A stretch of DNA of 64,000 nucleotides, from NCBI GenBank assembly GCA_000467715.1, contig AJFK01000093.1, positions 62,001 through 126,000 on the forward strand, read 5' to 3'. A program made the translations under genes and the position numbers. Within the stretch, counting starts at the first letter, position 1; each line of letters opens with the position of its first letter. The notes beneath the pieces are model-generated. The model did no database searches. It was not told where the DNA came from and was given only the letters and a program-made list of their open reading frames with translations. Origin of the DNA: Hysterium pulicare CBS 123377. Lineage: Eukaryota > Ascomycota > Dothideomycetes > Hysteriales > Hysteriaceae. Shown here piece after piece: positions 36,170-45,534 of the stretch.

Positions 36170-37574
36170 GGTAGGGAAACGTTGTTAGGCAGTGATCAAG
36201 TGAAAGTGGTGGCTAACAGCTTGGAATGGAAGAACGCTCTGCGGCAGCGGACAAAGTTTATCTACTTAATATGGAGAAAAGTCAAGGAGACAAACGAGCA
36301 AGCACCTCAGTGATCAGTTCGGGCTATATTTTCAAGAATGAAAGACTCCTGCTACCCCCCAAAGTCGTCACAAGGTTGAGGGTTCGGGTGAGACAATGAT
36401 AGGCTACCATATCCTATAAGCTCAGGGTTATCATATCATATAGGAATCACCGGAAACGAAGAAGGTAAATGACATATTATATATTAAGTGGCCTCTCAAG
36501 CTTAATGCATTATATCCGTGCCGCCCTGGCAGGCGGACGCGCCATGAGTTCCGTAGGAGTTTGGCACTGATTGTAGGGCGTAGCAACTGGCTTACGCGGT
36601 AACGATAATCCATGCGCGAATTTGTGATTGGTACACGTTGAAAATGATCATTTTGGTCGATTGATGTGGGGTGCTGCAAAGGCGTAAACGGCGAGGCTCT
36701 GCGGCGAAGCTCTACGGCAAAGCTAGATCAATCATCACAGCTGCGTTGGGAGCTCAGATGCTGGCCCATATGATGCAGGTTACGGGATGCACGGACATTG
36801 AATAATTCCAACCGTAGTTATCGTATAGTCACAGCTGCAGCTCTTCGATGTCGTCGCCAATTCCCTAGCAAATAGAACTACAGTTTCCCGAACCGATGAG
36901 GATGGAGTCTAAAAGGTGTACTACTGTAACTCCTGTGTTTTAAATCGGTATTCAAAAGTCAGAGAGACTAGGTAGGTAGGTAATTCTGGTTATTTATTTC
37001 CAAGCCCCTCCCCGACGTTCCACAACCTTGGGATCTTCAAGCTCCGAAACACCTCATCGGATTCTAAGAAGTTTGTTAACGCCCATAACGGAGGGCCTTG
37101 CATATACCGCCCAAGTAACTTGAGGGGTCTGTACGAAGGGCTCGTCTGTTACGAGTTTCGACTCCAGTGACGGAAATGAGGTCGAGTGATCTCTGTGAAG
37201 GATGCAGACTCAACTAAAACTCTTACATTACCCATAGGTCATAAAAAATCAATCAGCAACGGGATGAGAAGGTGTTCCGTCAGAGTTAAAAAGGGAGTGT
37301 ACTCGAAAACGTCTTTATGGTGATGCCAAATTGTGCTTACCTAGGTATGGCAGCAGATCTCTGTTACAGCTCGGCAGCAACGGCTTCTTCGCCTCATTTC
37401 ATTGCCTCGTTGCACAAGCCACGTCCTTTTCGTTGAGTGCCGAGTGCCCAGTTCAAGTCTTACATTTCGAGCAGACAGATCCTTTTTTTTTCTTCTTCGC
37501 CAACACATTCTCTGAGCCGAACGACCTGCTAAACCTACCACCCTAGCCCCCAATTTCTCGCTGCCTGGTTAAGC
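36170..37574. promoter_or_regulatory. Divergent promoter of GMC2 and methyltransferase
   Basis: The 1.4 kb between the start codons of two cluster genes holds no frame of note. It contains the three head-to-tail 13-base motif copies described separately, AT-rich blocks near 36.4 kb, and a pyrimidine-rich stretch just before the methyltransferase ATG. Shared control of both genes is inferred from orientation. Confidence 0.6.
36689..36727 (+). repeat. Three 13-base tandem motifs, candidate operator
   Basis: The units are CGGCGAGGCTCTG, CGGCGAAGCTCTA and CGGCAAAGCTAGA. The junction of units 1 and 2 contains the 11-mer TGCGGCGAAGC, which also occurs at 28011-28021 and 32064-32074, and the 12-mer CGAGGCTCTGCG, which also occurs at 39886-39897. 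All are intergenic in the metabolite cluster. Each unit starts with CGG, the half-site recognised by Zn2Cys6 regulators, but binding is inference. Confidence 0.5.
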
Positions 37575-38465
37575 ATGGCAGCAGCAAGACAAGGTCACCA
37601 TGGTCCAAGCACCTACGATGGCAAGCCGCAGACCGATTCTACCGCAAAAGTTGCATGGTACACGGAAAACATCAACTCTATCCCTGAAGCAGGCAGAAGA
37701 CTACTGGTGGAGTACAGCGGCATACCACCAGACGCCGTACTGCCCCACGTCCTTTCCATCAGAGACAAAGCATTCGAGATTTGGTCATACTCGTGCATAG
37801 GCCAGGTCCGCTTTCTAAGCTATACTCTCCCTCCCCATCCTTACTATGATCGTACTATGGAGCTCCTCCGCTCGGGTGCCACTTTCGTAGACGTGGGATG
37901 CTGCTTTGCCCAGGTGATTCGATTCTTGGTCCACAACGAAAATATTCCCGCTCAACAACTCTATGCATTCGACCTCGAGCCGGGTTTCGTAGAAATGGGC
38001 TCCGAGCTGTTCCGCGACAAGGAAAAGCTCGATGCTCACTTCCTCTCCGGAGATCTCCTCGCAGACGCAGCAACCGACCATCAACTTACCGCCTTGGAGG
38101 GTAAGATGGATGTTGTTCATGTCGCGCAAGTACTCCATTCTTGGGCATGGGACCAACAACTCAAAGCAGCGAAACGTCTCGTCTCGCTCACGCGTCCCCG
38201 AGCCGGCTCCCTCATCATAGGCAACCAGATGGGCAGCCTCAACGCTGGACAGTATCCCATGCCAACAGGCGACGGACATAATTATCGCCATGATGATGTG
38301 AGTATGGCCCGCTTCTGGAAGCAGATTGGCGAGGAGACGGGGACAAGTTGGAAAGTCGAGAGTGGATTGTACCTGCCGGCTGTGGTAAAAGAAAACATGC
38401 ATCAGACTTGGGCAAAGGTTGACCCCGGAATGAGGATGATCTGGTTCATGGTCACTCGGCTATAG
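37575..38465 (+). CDS. SAM-dependent methyltransferase, AdrK/TdiE-like
   Basis: An intronless frame of 296 residues. Family landmarks are LLVEYSGIPPDAVLPHVLSI, CIGQVRFLSY and the SAM loop FVDVGCCFAQ, followed by LYAFDLEPGFVEMG and VVHVAQVLHSW. This order is that of the class I methyltransferases of fungal meroterpenoid and terrequinone clusters (for example AdrK, AusD and TdiE). Those enzymes methylate late or early intermediates in such pathways, so a tailoring role on the A-T-TE product is likely. The acceptor atom is not predictable. It runs away from GMC2 and towards the PTH11-like gene, with 131 bases between stops. Confidence 0.9.
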   Translation: MAAARQGHHGPSTYDGKPQTDSTAKVAWYTENINSIPEAGRRLLVEYSGIPPDAVLPHVLSIRDKAFEIWSYSCIGQVRFLSYTLPPHPYYDRTMELLRSGATFVDVGCCFAQVIRFLVHNENIPAQQLYAFDLEPGFVEMGSELFRDKEKLDAHFLSGDLLADAATDHQLTALEGKMDVVHVAQVLHSWAWDQQLKAAKRLVSLTRPRAGSLIIGNQMGSLNAGQYPMPTGDGHNYRHDDVSMARFWKQIGEETGTSWKVESGLYLPAVVKENMHQTWAKVDPGMRMIWFMVTRL

Positions 38466-38596
38466 ATAGGCGTTTTCACATCTAGGGGTATGAATAGGCA
38501 GGCACTTAAGCAACAGCTGGGTACCGATTGAAGTTCTCGGTATAGAATCGAATATATATATTTCTCCTTGTGAACTATATAAGCCACTACGTTTAA

Positions 38597-39847
38597 TTAC
38601 ACTACCTCGACAACTTCGTGAGAAATGCTATTTGCATGTCTTGCATCATTCATCATGTCCGGAACTGTAATAAAGGTGACGAGGTCTCGCTTAAGCGCCA
38701 TGTTCGACGTGTCGAAGGGTGTGCGGTTTCGTTCGTCCCTCATGCGAGAGCTGCTGCTGGTTTGTGAAGTAAGTATAGTACGCATTTTGGTTAGAGACCA
38801 CTTCCATTGGGAAGCGAGGAAAGGCGCGCACGCGGCGACGATGGCGATGTTGCCCTCCGCATAAGTAAAGATCACAAAGGAAACATCGGCATCTGACCAG
38901 AGAGTGAGTCAGCCGCCCAATAAAAGTTCTGATACGTCAGTGATACTCACAAGTAGGGTCAGCAAATGCGGAGATGGTCACCTCGAGCCATATACGAACG
39001 CCTTCACAAATACATGATCTGTGGGTCTCTTTAGCTTGCTGCTAGGCAAGGCGTCACTCGAATTACTCACAGGAGACCAAGGGAAAAGATGATGGTCAAG
39101 CCCACCTTCTTGCGTGTCGGCATGTTCATGGGTAGAAGTGCTCCAATTGGCAGCAGGAGGATACCAAAATCAGATATCAAGCTGAAAATAAGAGGTAGTG
39201 CAACGAGGACTGCCGTCGCAGAATTGCACTGCCCATGAACTGATGACGGCGGCTCGATCTTCTCAAGGATATATAATCGTTTCCAGTAATAGTCTGGAGG
39301 TATGCATTGGAAGATGTAGAAGAGAGTGGACCCCAACGTCCACAAGATAACGTAGACAAAATTGATCCACCAAGCTATTTCAAGCCATTTTTGGCGCAGG
39401 AAGAACATGCGACGGTAGAACCAGAGTAGGGCAAGCTTGATGCTTGCAAAGCATGGACCGGTCAAGACAGCATTTAGGTAGAGAGCCTTGGTCATTCTCA
39501 TTAGCTATCATCACTGGCAAAGACGTTGGCAAAGTCATATTTACCCTAAATAAGGCTATGAGATGTTGAGGGGGATCGGGGTCTTCGGCGAGAACTCTGT
39601 AGGCGTGTAGTCCCAGACCACTATGGGTGGCCTTCAAGTACAAGGCACCAATGACATCTGAACAGACGGCGGCGAAGATGATACTATAATCATCGAAGTA
39701 TAGTTTCTTTGCTGTGCGCAGCTGCGAGAGGATTCGGATCAGAACGGACAAGTTGCAAAGCGCTAAAAAGACGACAGAGGTTGTGATGATAGATATCTGC
39801 TTGGATTCATTGTAACGCGCGAGCTCATCCGTCGTTAAAGTCTGCAT
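38597..39847 (-). CDS. PTH11-like rhodopsin-fold membrane protein
   Basis: Four minus-strand exons (39847-39545, 39504-39071, 39018-38951, 38892-38597) join in frame into 366 residues. Seven hydrophobic segments are visible: the first in ISIITTSVVFLALCNLSVLI, a second near YSIIFAAVCSDVIGALYL, others in VYVILWTLGSTLFYIF and GILLLPIGALLPM. The loop DDYSI and the FSLGLLSCICEGVRIW stretch are typical of fungal rhodopsin-domain (PTH11-like) receptors. The tail is hydrophilic and Ser/Arg-rich. Such proteins are G-protein-coupled receptor candidates at the plasma membrane. Membrane proteins of this class do occur in metabolite clusters but their role there is not established. Confidence 0.85.
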
Positions 39848-40790
39848 GGTCCTTTCTTGTCGAAAAGTCTCCGAAATCATGAAGACGAGGCTCTGCGATT
39901 AAAAATGCTCAGCGAGCGGCCCCCAAACCTTCGGACTCCGAAAGACAAAGCAGCTTATGCAACAGCAACAGAAACCAATAGATACCGGGGGCCTTGGAAG
40001 GGTGCTGATCAAAAGGGTGCTGATCAACAGAATGATAGGGTTATAGAGGGCACGGACCGGCGACATATTGGAACAGCTGTGGCCAACTCATATGCACCTA
40101 AGCTTCGGGAGGCGCCGCATAATCGAATCATGGCGCAAGAAAGGGCGGAGTGATCGTCGTGGTTTCCAAGGGTGTTTCCTTCCAAGGGTTTTCCTGCCCA
40201 AAAAAGGTGTTTGCGCAGATTTTTGTCGAGCTCTTCGAGGTTTTATGGAGCTGCTGTCGCCCTTGAACAGGGAAAGCGCACGGCCCACCTTCCTTCTGGG
40301 TAGAATTCTGTGATTAGTCAGGATTTCTTAGAGCGAAGTTTTATGTACCACCACTTGAATGGCTTGCACCATGCCAAAATAACGGTTTATCAGTGCGACC
40401 AACCTTGGAACGTGTGCGATACCTACGCACAACGACGTCAGGTTTTCAAAGGCTTCCAAGACTCGCAATGGATAAGGCGTTGTACCCACGCCAGTGCGGT
40501 TCGAAAACACCCCTGGCCTTAGCTCGCTGGTATAAACATTTGCCTACTCTTGTGCTTCCCTCACCCACATGTCTCAGCTTATCAGGCTCTACGCCGTGCC
40601 CCCAACCCCGTTCCGGTCAAAGCCCTGGCTTACCTACTTCGCTGTAGACCAGCAAGGATAAGCTAGGCATCAGTTAGGATGCAGTCACATCTGCCCGCTG
40701 ACCCTATCTGGTCTTTGGGTAGCGTTTTGACGTCTCGAAAATTCTAGACACAATCATTTAAGAGTCTTTTATCATTACCGTGCATTCATC
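39848..40790. promoter_or_regulatory. Divergent promoter of PTH11-like gene and A-T-TE synthetase
   Basis: No coding frame is supported. The 12-mer CGAGGCTCTGCG lies 39 bases before the PTH11-like start. A 15-base duplication GGGTGCTGATCAA lies near 40.0 kb. Otherwise I see nothing. Confidence 0.5.
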
Positions 40791-43595
40791 ATGGACTCGC
40801 TCTTGACGCCAGAGCCACGCACTCTAGTCGAGTTGCTCACCCGAGCGGCCGGCTCATCCCGTGGTATGACCATATACGATGCCGGAGAAGAACGATCTTG
40901 CGCAAGAATATCATACAGCGAGCTCTTCGAAACTGCTCAACGAAAGGCAGAACAACTTTCAAGCCTACTCAAGGATCGTCAAAATTCCATACTGCTCCTT
41001 CACTTGGCAACATTCCAGGAGAATGTCGTGTGGTTTTGGGCGTGTATCCTGGCAGGTGTTCTGCCCGCAGTGTCGACAGCACTTCTACCAGATGTCGATC
41101 GACGTCGAACCCATTTGACACACATACGCGACGTGCTTAAGCAACCGCTTGTGCTCACATCGAAGGAACTGATCAAAGACTTTGATGGCATGAAGCCATT
41201 TGACTTGAAGACAGTGGAGGATTTTGCATCCACCGCCCCCATCGAAGATCAGGACTTTACTATTTCCAAGCCTGGACAATCAGACCCAATAGTCCTTATG
41301 CTTACATCTGGAAGTTCCGGAAACTCCAAAGCTGTCGTCCTTCGCAACGAGCAACTTATCGCTTCAATTCGGGGAAAGAGCGCATACTTTAAGACGACAG
41401 TTTCTGACGTGTTTCTGAATTGGATCGGGTTCGACCATGTCGCAAGCATGGTTGAGACCCATATTCACGCCATATATCTTGGCGCAGAATTCGTGCATGT
41501 ACCCGCTCCGACGGTGCTTTCAGATCCCGCGAGGTTCCTGCAACTGGTCAGTGAACATCGAGCAACATACACATTTGCTCCGCACTTCTTCTTGGCTAAG
41601 CTGGTGCAAGTTTTAAAGGACACAAAAGAACAGCAAAGCAAGCTCGACCTCTCTTGCCTGAGGTATCTTATTTCTGGCGGAGAAGCTAACAATATCGACA
41701 CCATCCTCATGCTGGCCAAGGCTTTGAAAGATCAAGGGCTCGGAGAAAGCGTGATCACCCCTGGATTTGGAATGACCGAAACCTGTGCCGGATCCATCTA
41801 CAGTAAAGTCTGTCCATCCTATGACGTAGGCAAAGGGTACGCCTTTGCTTCTGTTGGAAAACCAATACCAGGCATGCGGATGCGAATAGTGGACGAGGCT
41901 GGCACAAACGTCAACACAGGTGAGGTCGGAGACCTGCAAGTCAATGGATCGCAAGTTTTCCGAGACTACTTCAACAACGCAAGCGCAACGGTCGCTGCTT
42001 TTACTGCCGATGGCTGGTTTAATACCGGAGATAGAGCTTTTGTGGACGCTAGTGGGAGCTTGAGTATTGCGGGGCGAGAGCAGGAGTCAATCAATCTGAA
42101 CGGAATCAAATATTTCCCTAACGATATTGAGTCATCCTTGGACAATGCGAGAATTGATGGACTTGCCCCGTCGTGGACTGTCGTCTTTTCCTGCAGACTA
42201 GGCCCGTCTCCTTTGGAAGAACTCTGCATCGTCTATCTCCCAACGTACGAGTTCGACAACGTGACTAGAAGGGCTCAGACGGCTAAAGCTATAACAAACC
42301 TAGTCAGTAAGCTTACGCTCACGCGACCGAAACACATCATTCCCTTACCAGAGCGGCTACTCCATAAGTCGGCATTAGGCAAGCTTCCCAGAACGAAGAT
42401 CAGGGTTGCGTTTGAGAAGGGCGAGTATGAGCAATATGAGGACTCAAGGAATGTTAGGGTAGCGCAAGCCATGGCCGAGCAAACAGAGAAGCCGAAAACT
42501 GCTACCGAGCACGTCGTCTCGCGTGTGGTGCTGAAAGTTGCTGACATACCCGAGGAACTCCTCGATATCAGGAGCAGCATATTCGAACTCGGTATTTCGT
42601 CGATAGATCTGTTCACACTAAAGAAGCAAGTTGAAAAAGATCTTGGCTTGGCAGCAGCTGTCCCTGTCGGCGTCTTCCTCAACACTCCCACCGTCGGTGG
42701 AATAGCTGGGCAGCTTGAGCGACTCGGTCAACAAACGGAAACTGAATATGACCCAGTCGTGCCTCTTCATTCCAACGCTGCCAGCACTAAGCCGCCACTG
42801 TGGTTGATTCACCCGGGCTCGGGAGATGTCCTTATTTTCGTGGCATTAGCTAAATACTTCCCCGACCGTTCCGTGTACGGCCTCCGGGCCAAGGGGCTGA
42901 ATACCGAAATAGAGGACGAGAGCTACTTCAAAAGCATGGCTGAACATGCCGACTGCTACGTTGAACACATCAAGAAACACCAACCAAACGGGCCGTATGC
43001 GATCGCGGGTTATTCACTCGGATCGTCGGTCGCATTCGAAGTTGCGAAACGGTTAGAATCGGTGGGTTGCAGAGTGCCGTTTCTAGGCCTTCTCGACTCT
43101 CCGCCCGACATGCGTAGCCTTATTTCGAAGCTGGATTGGTTCGACGTTCTACTCAACGTCGCCTACTTTTTGGAGTTGATCTCTGAAGAAGCTTCGAACT
43201 CAGTTGCCACGAAACTGCGTCAAGGGTCGCCAGACGAAGCATTAGAATACATCATCGACTCGGCATCGACAGACCGGCTCGATGCTCTTGCGATTGATAA
43301 GATGCGGCTGCTCAAGATCGCGAACGTCACCAATGCGTTTCGGGAGGCTGGGAAAACGTACGTTCCCGAAGGATCGGTGGCCGCGGCTGACATATTCTGG
43401 GTGACGCCACTGGTATCAGTTGCGGGAAGTCGAAAGGCATGGATGGACAAGCACTTGTCGCATTGGAAAGACTTCGTCAGGCAGGTGCCGCAGTTTCATG
43501 AGTGTAATGGAACACACTCGATGATGTTGAGCACGGGTTTTGTCGACTCGTTTCAGAAGATCATGAGAGCAGCTATGGCGGCTAGAGGCATTTAG
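40791..43595 (+). CDS. NRPS-like A-T-TE synthetase (aryl-quinone/furanone type)
   Basis: An intronless frame of 934 residues. The adenylation domain (about 1-540) shows MLTSGSSGNSKAVVL, FGMTETCAGS, GWFNTGDRAFV and GREQESINLNGIKYFPNDIE. The thiolation domain has FELGISSIDLF with the phosphopantetheine Ser at residue 604. The thioesterase has the nucleophile in AGYSLGSSVAFEVA (Ser 742), a late His in NGTHSMML (His 909) and the acid in GLLDSPPD. There is no condensation domain. The order A-T-TE and the length match the family of TdiA, AtrA, MicA and BtyA, which load two aryl pyruvates and join them into quinones, furanones or butyrolactones. Which acid is loaded and which ring is formed cannot be read by eye. 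It is the probable core enzyme of the intact half of the cluster. Confidence 0.95.
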   Translation: MDSLLTPEPRTLVELLTRAAGSSRGMTIYDAGEERSCARISYSELFETAQRKAEQLSSLLKDRQNSILLLHLATFQENVVWFWACILAGVLPAVSTALLPDVDRRRTHLTHIRDVLKQPLVLTSKELIKDFDGMKPFDLKTVEDFASTAPIEDQDFTISKPGQSDPIVLMLTSGSSGNSKAVVLRNEQLIASIRGKSAYFKTTVSDVFLNWIGFDHVASMVETHIHAIYLGAEFVHVPAPTVLSDPARFLQLVSEHRATYTFAPHFFLAKLVQVLKDTKEQQSKLDLSCLRYLISGGEANNIDTILMLAKALKDQGLGESVITPGFGMTETCAGSIYSKVCPSYDVGKGYAFASVGKPIPGMRMRIVDEAGTNVNTGEVGDLQVNGSQVFRDYFNNASATVAAFTADGWFNTGDRAFVDASGSLSIAGREQESINLNGIKYFPNDIESSLDNARIDGLAPSWTVVFSCRLGPSPLEELCIVYLPTYEFDNVTRRAQTAKAITNLVSKLTLTRPKHIIPLPERLLHKSALGKLPRTKIRVAFEKGEYEQYEDSRNVRVAQAMAEQTEKPKTATEHVVSRVVLKVADIPEELLDIRSSIFELGISSIDLFTLKKQVEKDLGLAAAVPVGVFLNTPTVGGIAGQLERLGQQTETEYDPVVPLHSNAASTKPPLWLIHPGSGDVLIFVALAKYFPDRSVYGLRAKGLNTEIEDESYFKSMAEHADCYVEHIKKHQPNGPYAIAGYSLGSSVAFEVAKRLESVGCRVPFLGLLDSPPDMRSLISKLDWFDVLLNVAYFLELISEEASNSVATKLRQGSPDEALEYIIDSASTDRLDALAIDKMRLLKIANVTNAFREAGKTYVPEGSVAAADIFWVTPLVSVAGSRKAWMDKHLSHWKDFVRQVPQFHECNGTHSMMLSTGFVDSFQKIMRAAMAARGI

Positions 43596-44502
43596 GCTTT
43601 ATCTGGAGGTTTCTTATTGTATCATTGAGTTGATGTTCCTGCCGGAGGCTTCAGGATATCGGACGCTATTTTTGAGGTGCGGAGTCTACTCATCAATACG
43701 ATACATTCCGAAGCCATTCGAGTCCTTGTTTGGCTAGGGGATGATCAGAGTGACCTTGTCATGGAATTTGTTGCAGATGACACGACCTTCGACAAGGAAG
43801 AGCATCCATGTTTTTGTATGTCATGAATGGGATACTTAGACGGCCCTGGTATGTAGAGTCTGTCCAGAGCTCTAGCTACCCTTCTCAAGTTTGCTTCAAG
43901 CATATGAGAATATAATGCTTGTTCCCTTGCAAAGGTACGGACGCTACTATCGTATAGCAGATTATCGGGCATCTCGGTCCTTTAAGAAGTCGCTCTAGTC
44001 TCAAAGGATCCTGTCATCCTTTGTGGAATTCGTTCTGGGTGTCTGTCCGACTTTAGGAAAGTGATTTTCCGAGAGAGGCGTTACAAGGCATCCTAGCTAT
44101 TTCCCAAAGGAATACGCGGTGGCGATTCAAGTTGGGCTTTGCTCATAACAGGCATTGCCAAAAGGGACAGAGGCAAGCAGAGGGTATACGACTAGTAGAA
44201 TTCGACGACTGCTGCCACAGCATGCTCAAGTCGCATGGTCAGTCCGCTGGCTATTTTCCTAATCGAGTGAGGTTTAAGTGCGAAGACAAATAGGAAATAT
44301 AGGAATACTGACAGTGAGTTACGAGCTCCGCTTCCTGGTTTCTAAGAACTCCGGTCCGGTAGTATCACAACTCCACTCCGTCAGCGTCGCTTGAGCGGTA
44401 TATAAAAAACCCCTCTTCATCTCTCACTTCAAATCTTCAATTTCCTCAACAACCTTCGAACCTAAACACCACATCGCCATAAATCCCAACCCCTCACTCA
44501 CC
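43596..44502. other. Intergenic, gene boundary of the cluster
   Basis: About 900 bases. A 75-codon minus-strand frame at 43745-43972 reads like protein (FAREQALYSHMLEANLRRVARALD) but matches no family I know. A TATA-like box lies at its right end. Confidence 0.5.
44398..44406 (+). promoter_or_regulatory. TATA box of the Cys-rich secreted gene
   Basis: The sequence GTATATAAAAAACC lies about 100 bases upstream of the start codon at 44503. It is followed by a pyrimidine-rich leader with CA-containing start-site context. Strong TATA promoters are typical of inducible secreted proteins in fungi. Confidence 0.6.
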
Positions 44503-44715
44503 ATGCGTCCCACCCTCCTCACCTTCCTGGGCGCCGCCCTCTTCACTTCCGTCCTCGCTCAACTGCCTTGTACCCCCGGTACATACGAATGCGGCGCCGA
44601 TGGGGCTGACATCGTCGTCTGCAATGCGCAGGGCAATCAATGGCTTGTGTCTGCGGATTGTGGTGCCAGGGGTTGTTGTGGCGCTGAAGGTGGCCAGGTC
44701 TACTGCCTTTGCTAA
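44503..44715 (+). CDS. Small secreted cysteine-rich protein
   Basis: A single exon of 70 residues with a clear signal peptide (RPTLLTFLGAALFTSVLA, cleavage near residue 19). The mature part of about 51 residues has eight cysteines: one at the start, TYECG, IVVCN, SADCG, the pair GCCG, and the end QVYCLC. Eight even cysteines suggest four disulfides. It resembles small secreted effector or antimicrobial-type proteins in layout only; I do not recognise a family. It is far from the metabolite cluster core but adjacent to its border. Strong TATA box upstream. Confidence 0.8.
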   Translation: MRPTLLTFLGAALFTSVLAQLPCTPGTYECGADGADIVVCNAQGNQWLVSADCGARGCCGAEGGQVYCLC

Positions 44716-45534
44716 GATCTACTAAGCCAGGAAGGTGAATTAATGTTTTGCAGAGTGAGAAGGGATTACTGACAGGATTCTAGGTTGGAGTGCTTGCGAT
44801 GGAGGGGATGGATTAGCTTGGCTTTGGCGGTTGAGGATCTCGGTTATTCTAGGGTGGAGAATGTGAGGCTGAACTGGATGCCAGGTACACAATACCTGAA
44901 TACCCCTGAATATATGACCTATAGACCGCGGTTTTTTTTCGGACTAGTTGGGTAAAAAGAGGGTACTCAGGCAAAAGCACTTACGATGCGGTATATAAGT
45001 GTTGCGTGGCAGAGAATGGTTTATCTTCTGTCCCCAGCACCAAGTTACAGTTGATGTGGATTTTAAGGACCTGCTATTTCGCCACTAAATTGTTCTAGTT
45101 GTTCCGAACCGAGTCAATCTCCAGCGATTATATCGTGATTCTGAAGCTGTAGTTTGATTCAGGTGTTCTCACATTTATTGTGAGTGTAATAGTCACCAAA
45201 GTACTACAGCATTTTTCAATCCGACCAGACGCGAGAAACACCAACAAGCTATTAGCTATTCCCTTGCTCCGTCGCAGCCACAACTTACATCCCTGGCTGC
45301 ACAACTGTAAATGATCTGGCTTGAATCGCCTGAAGGCCAGGCTGTGCACCTGTGCACCAATGTGGGAGCTGTGAGACGTTTTCAAGGTTGCTTCCCCCCC
45401 GGTGGCTTGACCGCACCGCATCGCCCAGTCTGCCTCATTTTTCAATTATAAGATGTTAGCACGAGAGCCTAGTCTGAACAAACCAGCATCTCTCCGCATA
45501 CATCATTGACTGTCGAATACGATTAGTCGAGATC
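44716..45534. other. Intergenic, no supported gene
   Basis: A second sequence GCGGTATATAAG near 44988 resembles the TATA region of the Cys-rich gene, but no open frame follows it. Otherwise nothing was seen. Confidence 0.5.

Noticed and set aside
43745-43972. 75-codon minus-strand frame resembling protein
   Set aside because: No start context, no family and no continuation on either side; may be a remnant but cannot be shown.
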